A stretch of 64,000 bases of DNA from contig JADGJC010000040.1 in assembly GCA_027596075.1 (NCBI GenBank), forward strand, positions 62,001-126,000, given 5' to 3'. Source of the stretch: Rhizophlyctis rosea. Taxonomy: Eukaryota > Chytridiomycota > Chytridiomycetes > Rhizophlyctidales > Rhizophlyctidaceae. A program made the position numbers and the translations under genes. The stretch's first letter is position 1. Each line of letters opens with the position of its first letter. The notes under the pieces are model-generated. The model did not search any database and was not told where the DNA came from. It saw nothing but the letters and a program-made list of their open reading frames with translations. Positions 11,855 through 24,865 of this stretch are shown piece by piece.

Positions 11855-13554
11855 ATGAAGTGCACCGCTCTCGCTTTCGCTACGCTTGGCGCCATTGCCG
11901 GCGTTACCGCCCAGCCCGCCTTGAAGACCCTCGCTGAAGCGAAGGGCAGGTACTTCGGTGCTGCCATCGACAACGGTGACCTCTCCAACTCCCAATTGAC
12001 CACCCTCGATGCCCAACAATTCGACTTGACCACTCCCGGAAATGCAATGAAGTGGGGTCCTATTGAGCCTAACCAAGGCTCTTTCAACTGGGCTCCCGCT
12101 GATGCCATTGTGTCCTTCGCCCAGAACAACAACATGAAGTTGAGGTGTCACAACTTGGTGGGTTGCGAAAAGAAGATTACCGTTGGACGAAGAACATGGC
12201 TGAGTTGTTTTGCGCCTCTTAACCCAATCTCACCATCATCTAGGTTTGGCACTCTCAACTCCCCAGCTATGTTGAGAGAGGTTCCTGGACCGCCGCTACC
12301 CTCACTGCTGCCATCCAAGAGCACATCTCTGCCGTTGTCGGCCGCTACAAGGGCAAGTGCTACCACTGGGATGTCGTCAACGAGGTATGCAGGTGAACCC
12401 AGACTTGGACTCAATTGAACGCGGACTGCTTGTTCAACTCCTCACACCAGCCCTTCAACGATGACGGTACCTGGCGCTCGTCCGTCTTCTACAACACCCT
12501 GGGCCAAGACTTCATCGCCATTGCCTTGAAGGCCGCTCGCGCTGCTGACCCGGACGCCAAGCTCTTCCTGTAAGTTTTGCAATCGATTGTGCGGGCTAAG
12601 AACATTGGCTCATCCCACGCCCCTCAACCTCTCAAGCAACGACTACAACATCGAGTTTCCTGGCGCCAAGTCCACTGCCATGCAAACTTTGTAGGTCATC
12701 CTCGCTCCATTGCCAAAATCTCTTTTTGTTGACCTCACCAGTTCGCATCAGGATCAAGAACCTAAAATCCCAAGGCGTCCCCATCGACGGCGTCGGTCTC
12801 GAATCCCACCTAATCGTCGGCCAAGTCTCCGCCTCTGGTTTCCTTTCCAACATGCAAGCCTACGCCGCAATCCCCAACCTCTCCATCGCCATCACCGAAC
12901 TCGACATCCGCACAAATACCCCTGCATCAACCTCCGCTCTTGCCCAACAAAAGACAGACTACTACAACGTGGTCAACGCTTGTATGCAAGTCTCTGCTTG
13001 TGTTGGTATTGAGACTTGGGGCTTTGAGGATGGGAGTTCGTGGATTCCCTCGACTTTCTCAGGACAAGGTGCTGCGCTTCCGTGGGATGCGAACTTCCAG
13101 CCCAAGCCTGCTTACACTGGGATTTTGTCTGCTCTTGGGTACACTGCTGGCGCAACTCAAACTGCTACCACCACTACCTCTCGCACTGCCACTACTTCTC
13201 TTCCGGTCTGCTACCAAACCATCACCGTTGCCGGTCCCGCCTCCACCGTCACCGTCTCTGGTCCCGTAAGTTTTGAAGGTGTAATCTCATTTCGATTTTA
13301 CCATATACTAACCGTCATCCCAGGTGTCCACCATCACCGTCACCGCGGGCCAATCCGTCCCCACCACAACCACTACCCTTCCTCACGGCATTACCTCAAC
13401 CACCCCGCCCCCAGCCACCACTACCACCTCTGCGCCTGCTACCTGCGCCGCTAAGTACGCCCAGTGTGGTGGCCAGGGCTTTACTGGTCCTACTTGTTGC
13501 CAATCTGGTTCAACCTGCAAGATGTCCAACCAGTACTACTCTCAGTGCTTGTAA
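11855..13554 (+). CDS. Secreted GH10 endo-beta-1,4-xylanase with C-terminal CBM1
   Basis: It cleaves internal beta-1,4 bonds of xylan outside the cell. Six exons join in frame: 11855-12157, 12244-12384, 12451-12569, 12637-12690, 12752-13265 and 13324-13554 (453 residues). The ATG at 11855 begins a signal peptide ([19 protein letters not shown]). The GH10 barrel follows, with [28 protein letters not shown] and [13 protein letters not shown]. The acid/base Glu148 is in [18 protein letters not shown], and the nucleophile Glu255 in [15 protein letters not shown] Thr/Ser/Pro linker, interrupted by the last intron, leads to a 36-residue CBM1 ([19 protein letters not shown]... NQYYSQCL) that tethers the enzyme to cellulose. 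Introns are 58-86 bp with GT-AG ends; the first donor is GTGGGT. Catalytic residues are intact and the gene looks functional. A TATA-like box lies 65 bp upstream. Confidence 0.97.
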
Positions 13555-15717
13555 GGCGTCGCAGTGGTGAATGCGAAAAAAAGATCATTGCTTCGTTTTG
13601 ATACATTGTAGATGAGGTGCATTGATTGCATTGCGTCTAGCTGGACTAGATAATATATCATTTTCCGCATGATTGGATTGCATCGGAGGATGAGTGGCGT
13701 ATGCCCGCGGGAGTTAGTGCTTTTTTTCCCGGAGCGGTTCGGCCTTCGTCCCAAGCTTTGTACCTTTCCTCTCGCCGTCTGAAAGGCAGCATCTTCCTTG
13801 TGTGCTCAATCCTCTAAACAAATGCGATGTGATTCGGAAAAGCAGCTACGTCACAATCCTAGCGATATCGTTGCTAAAAGTAAACAAACCAGTTCGCGCC
13901 TTGGGCCACCTATGACCATCGAACACTTATGCCTTACGCACCAAAGTTCAATTCATTACCTAATCCCTTCCGAGATTTGAAAAAAGGGAGTACTCAACAA
14001 AGGAGACATGCATGCATGGATACCGACAGATGCAGACGAGCACAGCACATCCTTAGTACCAAGGGCCCCATCTCTCAGCATTTCACATGCCCCGATTCTA
14101 ATACCATCGCTGCCTTTGCTTTCATCAACGTCCATGATCAGGATCTGAGGCAAGGCATAGGCAAAAACATCCAGATGATTATTCGATAGCAGGTGCCAGG
14201 GTTACAGGTGCGCACTGCCCGAAACATGCCTCATGGCTCAGATTTGGGGGCTTTTCATTTTCTACAATGTCCATATTACCGTAATAACACATGACACTCG
14301 AAATGTGACCAAAAAACACCAATGCAGCTATACGACAGTACGGTTGCCATCATTGAAATAGAATCAATGTACCTCCAATGCTTGCTGATTGCTGTATACT
14401 GTATTGCGTACTGTCTTACACACCATCAGATGCACGAGGATTTGCTTGGCAATGGGGAAACGCCGAAAAAAAAACCTGCATTGGAGCGATTATGGCATGT
14501 AAGGCACCGCAGTATCAAGCGGTTCCCCTTACAATGAAAATGAGTTGTTTGATTGCACCCGCTATCTGGAGATGAGATGCATTTGAGCGGAAGCAGCAAA
14601 CCATCACGGACAATGAGGGTTTTCCGTCATCAGATGACGGGCATCTGATTGCCTTGCCTTTAACACTTCGTGCATTTGGGATATCATTCGCGAGTCGCAG
14701 ATGACAGGCACAGTCTTCTGCAATGGTGAGGGGACGCACTTTAATGCTGCTTTTGCGCTCTTTCTGCATTTCTTCTCTTCTCACGATGGACGACAACAAG
14801 CAATCAACCGGATCAAAAGAATAATCGACCCTGCAACAACTTTTGCATGGTACTTATTGTGCAAAAAGCACTTTCGGAGACGGAACCGATTGAGAGGTAT
14901 GGTGCCCCATTTAAAACACCTCATAACATGTCCGCATCCTCGCCTCCTGACATTTCAAATTCAAACATCAGCTCGATTGGTGAAAGAAGAACAGCATGTA
15001 CCCAAAGTTGCATGTCGGTCGTCACAGCACATGTATAATCAACAACCCGTTCAGATCAATTCACGTCAAATCCACTCAAACCCCACCCCCAAAGCCAGCA
15101 GTTACAAACTCCTCATTCATCGCAATCCATGGTTCTGCACCCTTCAGACCCGGCCGGTCTCCACCCATGATTACGATTCCGGATTTCGCGGCCATGTCCA
15201 TATAATCTGTCAACATTAGGCACATAAAGGGTGATAGGTTAGAAGAAGATGCGGTTGAGGTGTCTCAACAAACCACCCACCATTTGGATCTTTGACATTC
15301 GCCCTTGCAGCCAATAACGGATTTCGCGCCAACATTTCTTGTGCTACTTTTGAGCGTTTGGGACGTGGATCTATGCGATCATGATCATGGTGGTCAGCAG
15401 AGGAAAAAAAGTAAAGGGGCAGAGGGCCACCAACTTGCAGGATGTGCTTGAAGTACTTGTTTACAACAATTTGCACTGAGAGACGTACCTCCTTGCATCT
15501 TACAATGATTGAGCACCTCCACCAGGAGATCGAAGAAGCCCGGTGCCAATGGACTGTCAAGGATTTAAATGATCAGAAAGGCAAAAAGTACGGCGTTCCA
15601 GGAATATTACGGAACCAGCACCGCATCTCCTGTGAGACGCGAATGGCCGACCATTCCCGCGCTCTTTGGACATCATGCGTCACAATGAAGCGCTCAAATC
15701 CGGGACGTTTGTGCCCC
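13555..15717. other. Gene-poor intergenic region
   Basis: No supported gene. There is an 8-bp-arm palindrome, CCGTCATC-A-GATGACGG, at 14624-14640, which could be a dyad protein-binding site or a short hairpin. Long frames near 15442-15717 are antisense to, or beyond the 3' end of, the NYN gene. Confidence 0.5.
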
Positions 15718-18032
15718 TTAGCCCTCCATCACTCCTTCAACATACGCAGCCCACAATGGAATGTCGGCACCAACCCACCTGTACAAATACCTCCCAACTT
15801 CCGCAGCCTCCTCCTCCGTCAACTCCTTCCGCTCCGTCGAAACCTTCAATCCCGTCCCTCCCACCTTCCTGCCCAACCCCTCCCCAGGCTCTCCAAAAGT
15901 CGGCACACTCCCACTCCTCGTCAACGGAATCAATGGCGGTTGCGGTTGTGTAGGGAGTGGAGGAGGTTCAGTAGAAGGTGCGAAAGCAGCAGAGACGTCG
16001 ACGTTTATGACGTCGTATCGCCACTCTAACCGAAAGAAGTAGAGAGCGGATAAGCGACACGGGGATCATAACGAATGTCAGCACGTGAGAAAAACGAGGC
16101 GGAAGATGAGGATGCAGCAAATACATACCAAGTATAGCATTCGCCTGAGACTTCAATATGACGGAAGCCCCTTTGTTTGGTACAATTAGAATGATATTAT
16201 ACCTGACCAATGAATGAGTATCAACGAAGAGATCGCAATGAACAAGTTGATGCGGGAAAAAGTTGACGAGGGACTGAACACTGAACGGACACTGACGACG
16301 GGTGGACGCCGACCGGGTCCAAACTCACCGACGATTCCGCAATGTCGACAACGCATAGACAAAATCTCTGTCGCCTGAGATCAAGACTATTGTTCTAAGA
16401 TGGGAATGGACAAGAGATATCAGAACACCACATAATGGGAGCGCCCTCTAAACAAATCATGATCATCTTCAAGGTTGGACAGCCCCAACACATCATTGAA
16501 TTGTTATGATTCCCATTCCTCTCAAGAGCTCGTTTTTCGCGTGGTCATCTTTCAGTAACCCTCATCACCTCTGACCATGACCATCAAATTGAAAACGGAA
16601 GAGTGCGATAGAAACGCTCAGAAATAATAACTCACGCGGGTGGTGGGTGATCAATCGCAAACGCCAACATATCCACAAGAATCATTTTATCCGCCGCATC
16701 CTGTGTACCACCAGAACACCATCAGGATGGCTCTCTCCCGTGGCAAAAAAAAAATCCGAATCCCTGGCGATACACCCAAACAACACCGAAAGAGCCAGTG
16801 ACGATGGGAGTCTAACAATTATGATCTTGACCCAACGGAAGATGGAACATACCTTCCGAGCATTGTGCGGCGTATCCGTCAAGCTAACACCAGAACTCTG
16901 CAACTCGCTCCGGAGGGATTTCTTTGTTGTTTCGGATATTTGGAGGTAGGCCTGTTGCGACATCAGAACGAAACATGAGATTTAAACGCGAAAAAGTCTG
17001 CCGCAAAAAAAATCTGGATAGGGATGCGTAGGCCGCATTCAGATCCCTCAGTTCCGAATTACATTCGACCTCACAACATGCCTTCCGCAACCCGCCCAGT
17101 TCTCAGGTAAACACAAGCGGACCGAGGCTCTTCTTGCTGATAGTTGATGCACTGAATCAAACCTCAGCCAATATCAAAGGACCAAGTCGGAGGTTGCATT
17201 TCGCGTGTAACCAAGTTAACCGCAGATGGTATTCTTCCAGTGTGGGTGGTCATCATTTTTCCCTCTTGCTCTCCCACGCCAATTCAATACCGATGGCTCA
17301 CAAAAAAGACCGCTTCTACTCAAGAAATAGACTGAAACCACACCTTGAACAGCATGATACTCCCAAAATGGTGCACGACTTTCCGTATGTGTTCAACGAC
17401 GACGTAGCCAGGGACATTGGTCGGTGGTGGCTAATCCCGCGACACACGGTACCGACAAAGGAATGTAATCGAGGTAATCGACAAGTAACCGAAAAAATAT
17501 GGAACAAAACGGTTGACGAGTGTAAGTATCTGTACGGGACACTCGCTATCACAGATAGAGCGCCAGTATCCTTCCGAGCAACATCTGTACTCACGCAATT
17601 CTCGAAATCCCAAAAAATAGCACACTTCTGCGTTGGCGTCAGCCCACCTCCACTGCCGCCTACCAACCCCTCCAACCCCATCCCGGTAATTCCCATCCCC
17701 AACCCTCCACCGGGCGACCCCTCACCCCCACCCGACCCAATACTAACAGGACTGATCCCATTCGCACCACCACTCCACGCAGAGTTGGGACTCGGATCGC
17801 CCGCCTTCGGAACATACTCACATCCCTGCTGTATTTGATTCTGATTTTGATGTTGAGGGGCAATACCCGGTGGTGGCGAGAAGGTGCGCTGAGGTGGGGC
17901 GTCACGCTGGAGGTTCTGAAGATGCGGGTTTGAGGTAGTGGGATATGGTGCTGGGGATGTAGATTGTGGAGGGGTGGAGTGGGAGAGGGTATTGAAGGAT
18001 GCGGAGCGGGAGAGGTTTGTGCGGCGGTCCAT
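15718..18032 (-). CDS. NYN (PIN-like) domain protein, limkain-b1/MARF1-type
   Basis: This is a predicted metal-dependent RNase-like protein. Seven exons join on the minus strand: 18032-17595, 17430-17344, 16951-16853, 16700-16636, 16394-16329, 16202-16129 and 16025-15718 (378 residues). Residues 1-135 are low-complexity, rich in Ser, Pro, Gln and Gly. The NYN fold starts at CAIFWDFENC (Asp142) and continues with GYVVVEHIRKVVHHFGSIMLFKAYLQ, SELQSSGVSLTDTPHNARK, DAADKMILVDMLAFA, TIVLISGDRDFVYAL (Asp238, Asp240) and YNIILIVPNKGA. The acidic residues expected at a PIN-like active site are therefore present. The C-terminal 100 residues are Pro-rich and end in an acidic helix. The start at 18032 is the first ATG; no other initiator fits. 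Intron 2 (392 bp) is unusually long for this window. The substrate is unknown; NYN proteins act in RNA turnover or processing. Confidence 0.9.
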
Positions 18033-21000
18033 TTCCTTGGTCTTCAGGTTGATGAGTGATAAAAACAATCTTTGAGACTAAGGATGAAAAACAGCAATGA
18101 CAAGCCGTGGAGGGTCTGATCGGAAGGCGGGGATGGGGTCATGATCGACACATGGAACAATTTCCGATCATGGTATTGTCAAATCGACACGTGCAATCAT
18201 AGTCACTGTCATAGTCAAAACTCAAAAAGAAATTCATCCGCTCCATCTAGCATTGCCTGTTTTTATTGTAATACATCAATCACACCCATAACGCCCAATC
18301 GCTTCCCTCCAAACGAATCTTGATCGTTCTGACCGTCACGCCAATCGACCTTCGACGGGTTCAGTCCAACCGCCATCAACACCTGTCGACTCGCCGCCAC
18401 ATTCTACGGCTACTGAAAAAGAAGAAGGTCTGCATCGTCCTCCATTGTAAGATCCACAAAATATGCTGCAATGCTACGTCTCACCATGAGACGTGATACA
18501 ATTCACACTTGCTCATCTATGACTTCCGAGACTTCTGGACCGATTGCTAGCCCACTCTTTGCCATCTCAATTTCATCATGCGGACAAAACGTCAGCATGA
18601 GCAAGATTACGAGATGGGCTAAAGGTACTATGTAGCCAGCGCAACATCCGTTCGTCTGCACAGCACCAGCCATGTGGAACGTCTGCTCTTCCCTTTCACA
18701 TCAGTATTCTAATCGTACAGTCTCCTAATGCTGCAGGGTGCTCGAAAAGAACCGAATTTGAAAAGGTCCATGGTGATTGACGCAAAAAAGTTGTCCTACT
18801 ACCATCATTTTATATTCTTCCGAGAGGTCCGCTTATTTTTTGCTTTTCCTTTTGCGGAGTTCTGAATCAGTTGTTTCCAGCGAATGGCGTACACCGTTGC
18901 CGATACCACCCATAGCATTGCCGTTGCATCTATCGGGACGCATCCTCACCCCAATCCCGTTCCCCACTTTGCCAACAAGCTTCGCCGTGCCTTACATATT
19001 CTTCAGTCTAACTCTCGTGAAGCCAAAAATGCGAAGTCCAACACCGGAATCAGTGTACGTACCACTTGACTCCAACCGATCGTCAAGTGCCACAATTTCT
19101 AAACATATTCCATCCGGTCCTCAACGGACTAAATTCGCAAACTCCATCATTTCAGAGGAAGGATAAAACTATATAGAAGTTGCAAAACACACCGACCGTA
19201 TGACTTGTTTGACATCATACCTTCGTAGTTGCGCTTGTGACATTTCTCATACTCCATGTGGTGACCAATATTATCATCCAGATTCTGATGGTTTCCATCC
19301 CCAAATTGATCATAACGAAACTCCTAAGATACAAAAACAAAGCCGCAGCAAAGACCATACTGGTTGACGTTATGATCATGTATCACGGACCCTTTTCTGT
19401 AGACGCCATGGTAGATGATGCACATGTCTGTCTTGAAGGTTCGCAGGTATGGCCCACAAGTTTCAAGTCGATTTTGACCTCACAGTCCTCACGTCAGCTC
19501 GGCACATCGGACCAAATGCTGGGAGGCACTAACCAAGAGATTGAAAAGAACGATTTCCGAGTTACCTACTTACCTGCTTCCCAGATCAGTGGACGGCGGT
19601 CGGCATATTGATGCCCGTCACGTTGATCGCGCTCCGTATGCTTGGCCAATCACCCAGCCATATCTATCAACCTCTCACAACCACCCACTGACATGGCACA
19701 AAGAGAGATGCACCAATTACTTCAGAGCGGAGCGATTGTAGACTGCAACCAGGTAACGCGGCGTTCCATCATAGACGATTCGGCACATTGCTTCCTTGTT
19801 TCGTGCCCTCAGCCAACAGCTAGTAGTCCGCACTATTATCAGTGGTCCATTCTGGTTTTCATTTCGTCTCGTCCTTCATACCCAGAGTCATTCCACGAAA
19901 TCGTGCCTTCCATTTCACACTGCTCGGGACAAAAAGGCAATCGAACTTGATCCCAGGTGGCAGATGAATTGATGATGAGCAGTTGTACGCATCCCTCACA
20001 TATTCTCAAATTCCTCCCAATTTGCACCCCTGAGATACTACTGAGTCTGCCAATTTCAGCACGAACCAGCCTGAATCTTCTTGGATCTGCATGCATCTAT
20101 CTCATTTGGTTGAATGCGTCGAAAAGGAGATCAGTCCACCTCTGGCCGCAAACCGGGTTAATGTAAGCATGTTCCAATCACAATCAACCCGACATCATAC
20201 GGTTCCTACTCTACTATTATACAATTATCTGGAAGCTTTCCCGACCAACATTTCAGTAGAACAATATCTGTGATTCCAGTGGTGTCCCAAAAGAAAATTG
20301 ATGTCGTACAATCCCTCCGCGCAGCTATGTTGGCTGTAATCACCCTGCGTATTTGCCAACGCATGCTATCACTCACTTCAAACCTCAAACATGTAGTGCC
20401 TGGTGGCTTTTCTTTCGCATTAGTGCCGTGAATTGAACAGATTGCATGATCTGAGCCATTTGACGTCAGGTGACTTCAAGCACTTCCAGATGTCCAGCGA
20501 TTGAAGAAGACCCAGCCCCTAATAACTTCAAAGCACGAATACAACAAGAAACGTTGACCGAAGTGTAAGATGGCTTGCAAGTCACGACATCACTCATATC
20601 TTCCTGCGCCCGACCTTCGTAGTGTCTTCCATCAATTGGTATCCTGTCGCCCATCACCAACAACTTGCACCAGCCTTTTCATCGTATCCAACTGACTCGC
20701 GCGGATCAATCCGGAAAAAAAAGCCCAAATAGGTGTATCAGTGGACTCTGACGAACCGATCATCAAGTCAAGTCATGGTGGGCAGCAGCTATCTTAACAT
20801 TCAAAATGTATTTTCCCGATAAGTCCGATAATGTCCAAAGGCTGCAGTCGGATGTCCTTTCAGAGGCGTAAGAGGAAAAGCGCATTGAGTTCGTTGAGCA
20901 TAATTGCATGTTTGACGTTGCATGCAATGATTTCATGCTTGCGACAGTCGACTTGCGATGCCGTATTCGTCACTCCCGCATCACTTAGTATTCAATCCCG

Positions 21001-22108
21001 TACTTTTGGAATCCTTGCCGCAAAAGAGAACCTCTCAATCAAAGAGAACCCAGTTCCGCGCTGTTCTAATTGAAAAGGTAGCCCGTGCTGGACCATCGCG
21101 ATCCCCCTGCAAACGGACTTTTACCAGAGATGTCTGCTGTAGAAAACTCGACAAGCTGCGGCAGAGCCCCGGCCCTATTCGGAAACAGAACATTTCAGGC
21201 GGATATTACTTGAAGTCAGGCTCAGATGATCAAGTGTATGGACTGAACGCCGGTGTGATTGCCTTCCATGACATTTCTACATTTCTTTTGGTTGCTGCTG
21301 CCCAGCCCGCAAAGCTGAACTGAGCACGTCAGCCATTCACTTCATACAATTTGCTGATATAGAAAAAAAACGAATCCTCGGAATCCCGACGAATTGGTTG
21401 GAGGTAATGCAAGTTGCTCCAATTCGAATGAACTTGCCTTATCCTGCTTTCCATGACCCTCCCGCAGCTTCTCATTGAAGTCCCCCAAAAGCCTTTCATT
21501 CTAACGAGCCGCCATATCATCTCAAAGCGTTGAGAAAAAAGAGGTTGCGCTCCAAATTCACTGACCACAAACGCCCCCACTTGACGGTCAACGCACGGGG
21601 GAGGTGTCGTCACTGATTTTCATCAACTATTTCGTTTGCTGATGCAAATTCAAATATGGACCGTAAGATCTCCCAATGCCGACAAGGATGATTCTTCAGA
21701 GAACGCGAACGGAAAGTCAAAAAGTAAGGATACCGAAACTTCGACCATACGACTGGATTGCAGCAATGTCAAACCCCGCGTTGACGTGTCCATCTGCTTC
21801 GTTGTTGGATGCGTTCTCCTCACGGAAGCGCTGCCTCCCTCCCACCCTCATTGCTATTTCTGTTGAACAAACCTTCAATAAACAGAAATCTCATAGTCTT
21901 ATCACCCAACATGAGGGGTTTGCACCACTCCAATGTTCGCGGCCACCTAATCTACCGACATGTACATCATTCCCTGCCCACTCCCCAACTCCTCAGCAAT
22001 TGCTCCACGCCATCAATTGACATGCAAAACAAAAAGGGGTTTCTCACTCAAAGAATATGGAAGAATGACTGAAAGCAGGCCGCATTACATGTTTCAACCC
22101 CAGGGTAA
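18033..22108. other. Gene-poor intergenic region
   Basis: About 4 kb of short frames only. One 61-codon frame at 18884-19069 (+) ends in a plausible splice donor (GTACGT) but matches nothing I recognise. I see no RNA gene or intact repeat. Confidence 0.5.
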
Positions 22109-23393
22109 TTACTCCCGCAACATTTCCCTCATCCTCGCAATACTCCCCGGCCCGACCCTACAACACCCCCCCACAACCCCTACACCCGCCTTAACCCAAC
22201 CCCTCACCATCCCCACCCACTCAACCCCACTCCCCTCAACCCACCCCGTATCCCACTCCTCCCCACTATTCGGGTACGCCAATATCTCCACCTGCCCCCG
22301 CCGTCCACTAGCCCTCAAGCCATCGTCGATAATAGTAATGAGAGGGGTGACGTGTGAGGGATGTGTGCAATTCACTCCTATGCCCACGATGGATGGGCAT
22401 TGTACGACGGCCTTAACGCAATCAGCGAGTGTTTCGCCGCTCGAGACGTGTGAAGAGTCGCGGCAGCAGAAACTTATCCAGGCGGGTAAGGTGCCCACTA
22501 CAGTAGGATCGTGACAAATTTGGGCGATAGCTTTAGCTTCCAGGAGGTTTGGTATTGTTTCAAAAGCGAGGATATCTGATCCGGGTTCTTTGCGCAGCGT
22601 TCGAATGCGAGAGGTGTGGAATGTTCTGAGCGTTTGGGGGGTTGTTGTTGGGAAGTAGATACCGGTGTATTCGGAGCCGTTTGAGAGGTGGGCACCTGTC
22701 GTGGTGTGTGAGTTTGGGTGTGATGTAACACCAGGGATTCAAATCCATGATTCATCGAGGCCGTTCTTTTTATTCCAGTGGAAGCTTTGTCTGCACAGCC
22801 ACGCGAGATAACTTACCGTAGCACCCCAGCGATGCAGCAATCAGAGGTTTGATGCGACTGACACATTCCGAAAACTGATGAGAAGAAACGAACTCGTCTC
22901 GTGCCTCTACGGCCAACCGCACAGACAAGCGCATCAAGTCTTCCGCTTCAAGTTGTGATTTGCCCATAGAGACAAAGCCTTCGATGGACGCTTGATAGCT
23001 TGCAGTGGTTGCAATGTCTGCGGGTTTGTTGGGCATTGAGACACATCGAGCAAAAAGTCTACCAGCGGGGAATAGGAGTGTGCGTACCAGCGCCGGCCTC
23101 AAAGAAAGCCTTATGTGCCGCTTTTATCACTTCGCGCTCTTCAAGGAGCAGCCTTCATAACAGGAACCACGCAAGGACAAAAGCCATATGTGGAAAAGTT
23201 TCGTACCATAAAAGCGCACACCAGTTGCAGAGAGTGTTCCCAAAGTCCTATGCACCTATTGTTGAACCACACACCTTGCACTCCATAAGGGGCCGGATAT
23301 GTCTTTGTGGAACACATCTTCCAAGGTGGTGGCCAGCCCACCGTCCAGGATGGCGACCTTATGGAAACGCTTGAAAGGGTTCTCTCGCGACAT
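22109..23393 (-). CDS. Homocysteine S-methyltransferase
   Basis: This cytosolic enzyme moves a methyl group from S-methylmethionine or S-adenosylmethionine to homocysteine, making methionine. Four exons join on the minus strand: 23393-23275, 23152-23088, 23017-22817 and 22695-22109 (323 residues). The domain begins AILDGGLATTLED and continues with FFEAGADIATTASYQASIEGF, ASLGCYGAHLSNGSEYTGIY, ILAFETIPNLLEAKAIA, WISFCCRD, VGIGVNCTHP and VVGGCCRVGP. The three zinc-binding cysteines are Cys238, Cys306 and Cys307. Length and order match the yeast Mht1/Sam4 and bacterial MmuM family. Intron 1 is 122 bp, the others 70 and 121 bp. The gene is transcribed away from the complex I subunit gene, with 365 bp between the two ATGs. 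It looks intact. Confidence 0.95.
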
Positions 23394-23758
23394 TGCGCTA
23401 TGGGTGCAAGGCACTGGGAGGGATTGCACGGGGTTTGTCACGAAGTACACAAAACGGCGACGGCTGTGGTAGGGGATGACAGTGTGGGAAAGTGCAAATG
23501 CTACCACACTGGTAGACTGGTGGTTGTGGGCAGAACGATCGAATCAAGGGGATTAATTCCATCCGAGTCGAATCGGTTGCAGTGCTGATTGGGAGAACCA
23601 TGACGCGAAATGATTCACTAAATCACGTGCTTTCGGGGCAACCTCCCCAACTGCTCGACTCCTGCTCATGTCTGAACTCGAACGCTCGTTCGAATGTCGT
23701 CGTTCCACTTTCCCACACTTTCATCTGCCATCTGCCACACCCACACACATCCGCAAGA
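23394..23758. promoter_or_regulatory. Shared divergent promoter region
   Basis: Only 365 bp separate the ATG of the methyltransferase (-) from that of the NDUFA7-like gene (+), so both probably initiate here. I see no strong TATA element, as often found for housekeeping genes. Confidence 0.5.
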
Positions 23759-24865
23759 ATGAGCTGGGTAGAGAAGTTCATAACTCGCCACTTTGGTGGG
23801 GTGCCAAGGAAGTTTGAGGACTTGGCTTGGTTGATCAGAGTGGTATGTGTCACACCTTGTCTTGTACCACACCGCCGGGAAATTGAACCGACGTGCGAAC
23901 TAATCGGTACCCCATCTTCCTGTGTAGCGACCCAACGTCGACCCTCCCATTATTGTCAAGGTACGAACAACAATCTTATGACGTCTTTTTGTTATTGCAC
24001 CAGCTACATGTTTCCTCTTCAACCTCAAATACGATAACGCGCTTACGCCCATGCATCCAGGCCGACGAGTACCGCACAATCAGTCCCGGAAGTCAGCCCA
24101 CCTACGTCCCCCCAGTAAACGACAAAATTGCTAAGAACTACTACTACACCCGCGATACCCGCAGAGCTTACCCTCAGACTGTCACTTACTCTTCCCAGGA
24201 GGTCATGAAGGCCCTGCCCCAGGTTGAAATCAAGGCGTGAGTATCTTCGCCCGTTGCAATCAGCGAATGAGTTTTGGGTTGCATTGGGGGTGGCTTGAAA
24301 CTCAGCTGGAGGACGGAGGTTGTTTGGTCGGATATGTCTAGCGGAACTTCTGATGAAAAATGATTTTGAGGAGACTTTGGGTTTGAATTGGGAAGCGTGG
24401 AGTGTGAAGGATTCGAGATGACAGGGTGAAGATGCGGATGAGGCGATCGAGTTGAAATAAACAGGTCGTGTGGGGTATGTGGAATGGAAAGCTTAAATCA
24501 ACAGTAAGGACGAAGGCGCGGAGTTTAGTTGGGCGGTGGAGTCATCCCCGATAGGAGATATGCTTGCTAATGGCGGGGCCAATCGGCGCCCATAATGTCT
24601 TGTCCCGCAATCGACGCTGATGCTGCAGAATACCTTGAAATCCTCACTCCAAAATAACCCCACCATCTCCCCAAACCGCAGCCTCCCCCGCGACCCCCTC
24701 CAACCAGCCCAACCTGCACTCCTCCCCAGCCCCGAACAGTTTGGCCTCACCACCCCTACCTTTCCTCCTATCATCAACCGCCGCTACACCTACAAGCCCG
24801 CATCCCCCGCATTGAAGCCCGACGACTATTTGAACCCGGACTTCAGTATCATTGGGAGGACTTGA
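23759..24865 (+). CDS. NDUFA7: NADH:ubiquinone oxidoreductase subunit, NDUFA7/B14.5a-like
   Basis: This is an accessory subunit of mitochondrial respiratory complex I. Exons read 23759-23842, 23928-23960, 24061-24236 and 24682-24865 (158 residues). The diagnostic part is VPPVNDKIAKNYYYTRDTRR followed by the SSQEVMKALP stretch, matching the conserved N-Y-Y-x-T-R-D-x-R-R signature of B14.5a. The last exon gives a Pro-rich tail ending RRYTYKPASPALKPDDY, then NPDFSIIGRT. The third intron would be 445 bp, long for this genome. If it is not spliced, translation stops four bases after the donor and gives a 98-99-residue protein. The splice (GC/GTGAGT to CAG/C) keeps the frame and gives the tail expected of the family, so I favour the longer form. 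It shares a promoter region with the methyltransferase. Confidence 0.82.

Noticed and set aside
14701..15219. 172-codon plus-strand frame
   Set aside because: Composition looks random (mixed His, Arg, Cys, Thr with no pattern) and three other frames overlap it; no splice or domain evidence.
15442..16029. 195-codon plus-strand frame
   Set aside because: Overlaps the last NYN exon in antisense and has no recognisable domain.
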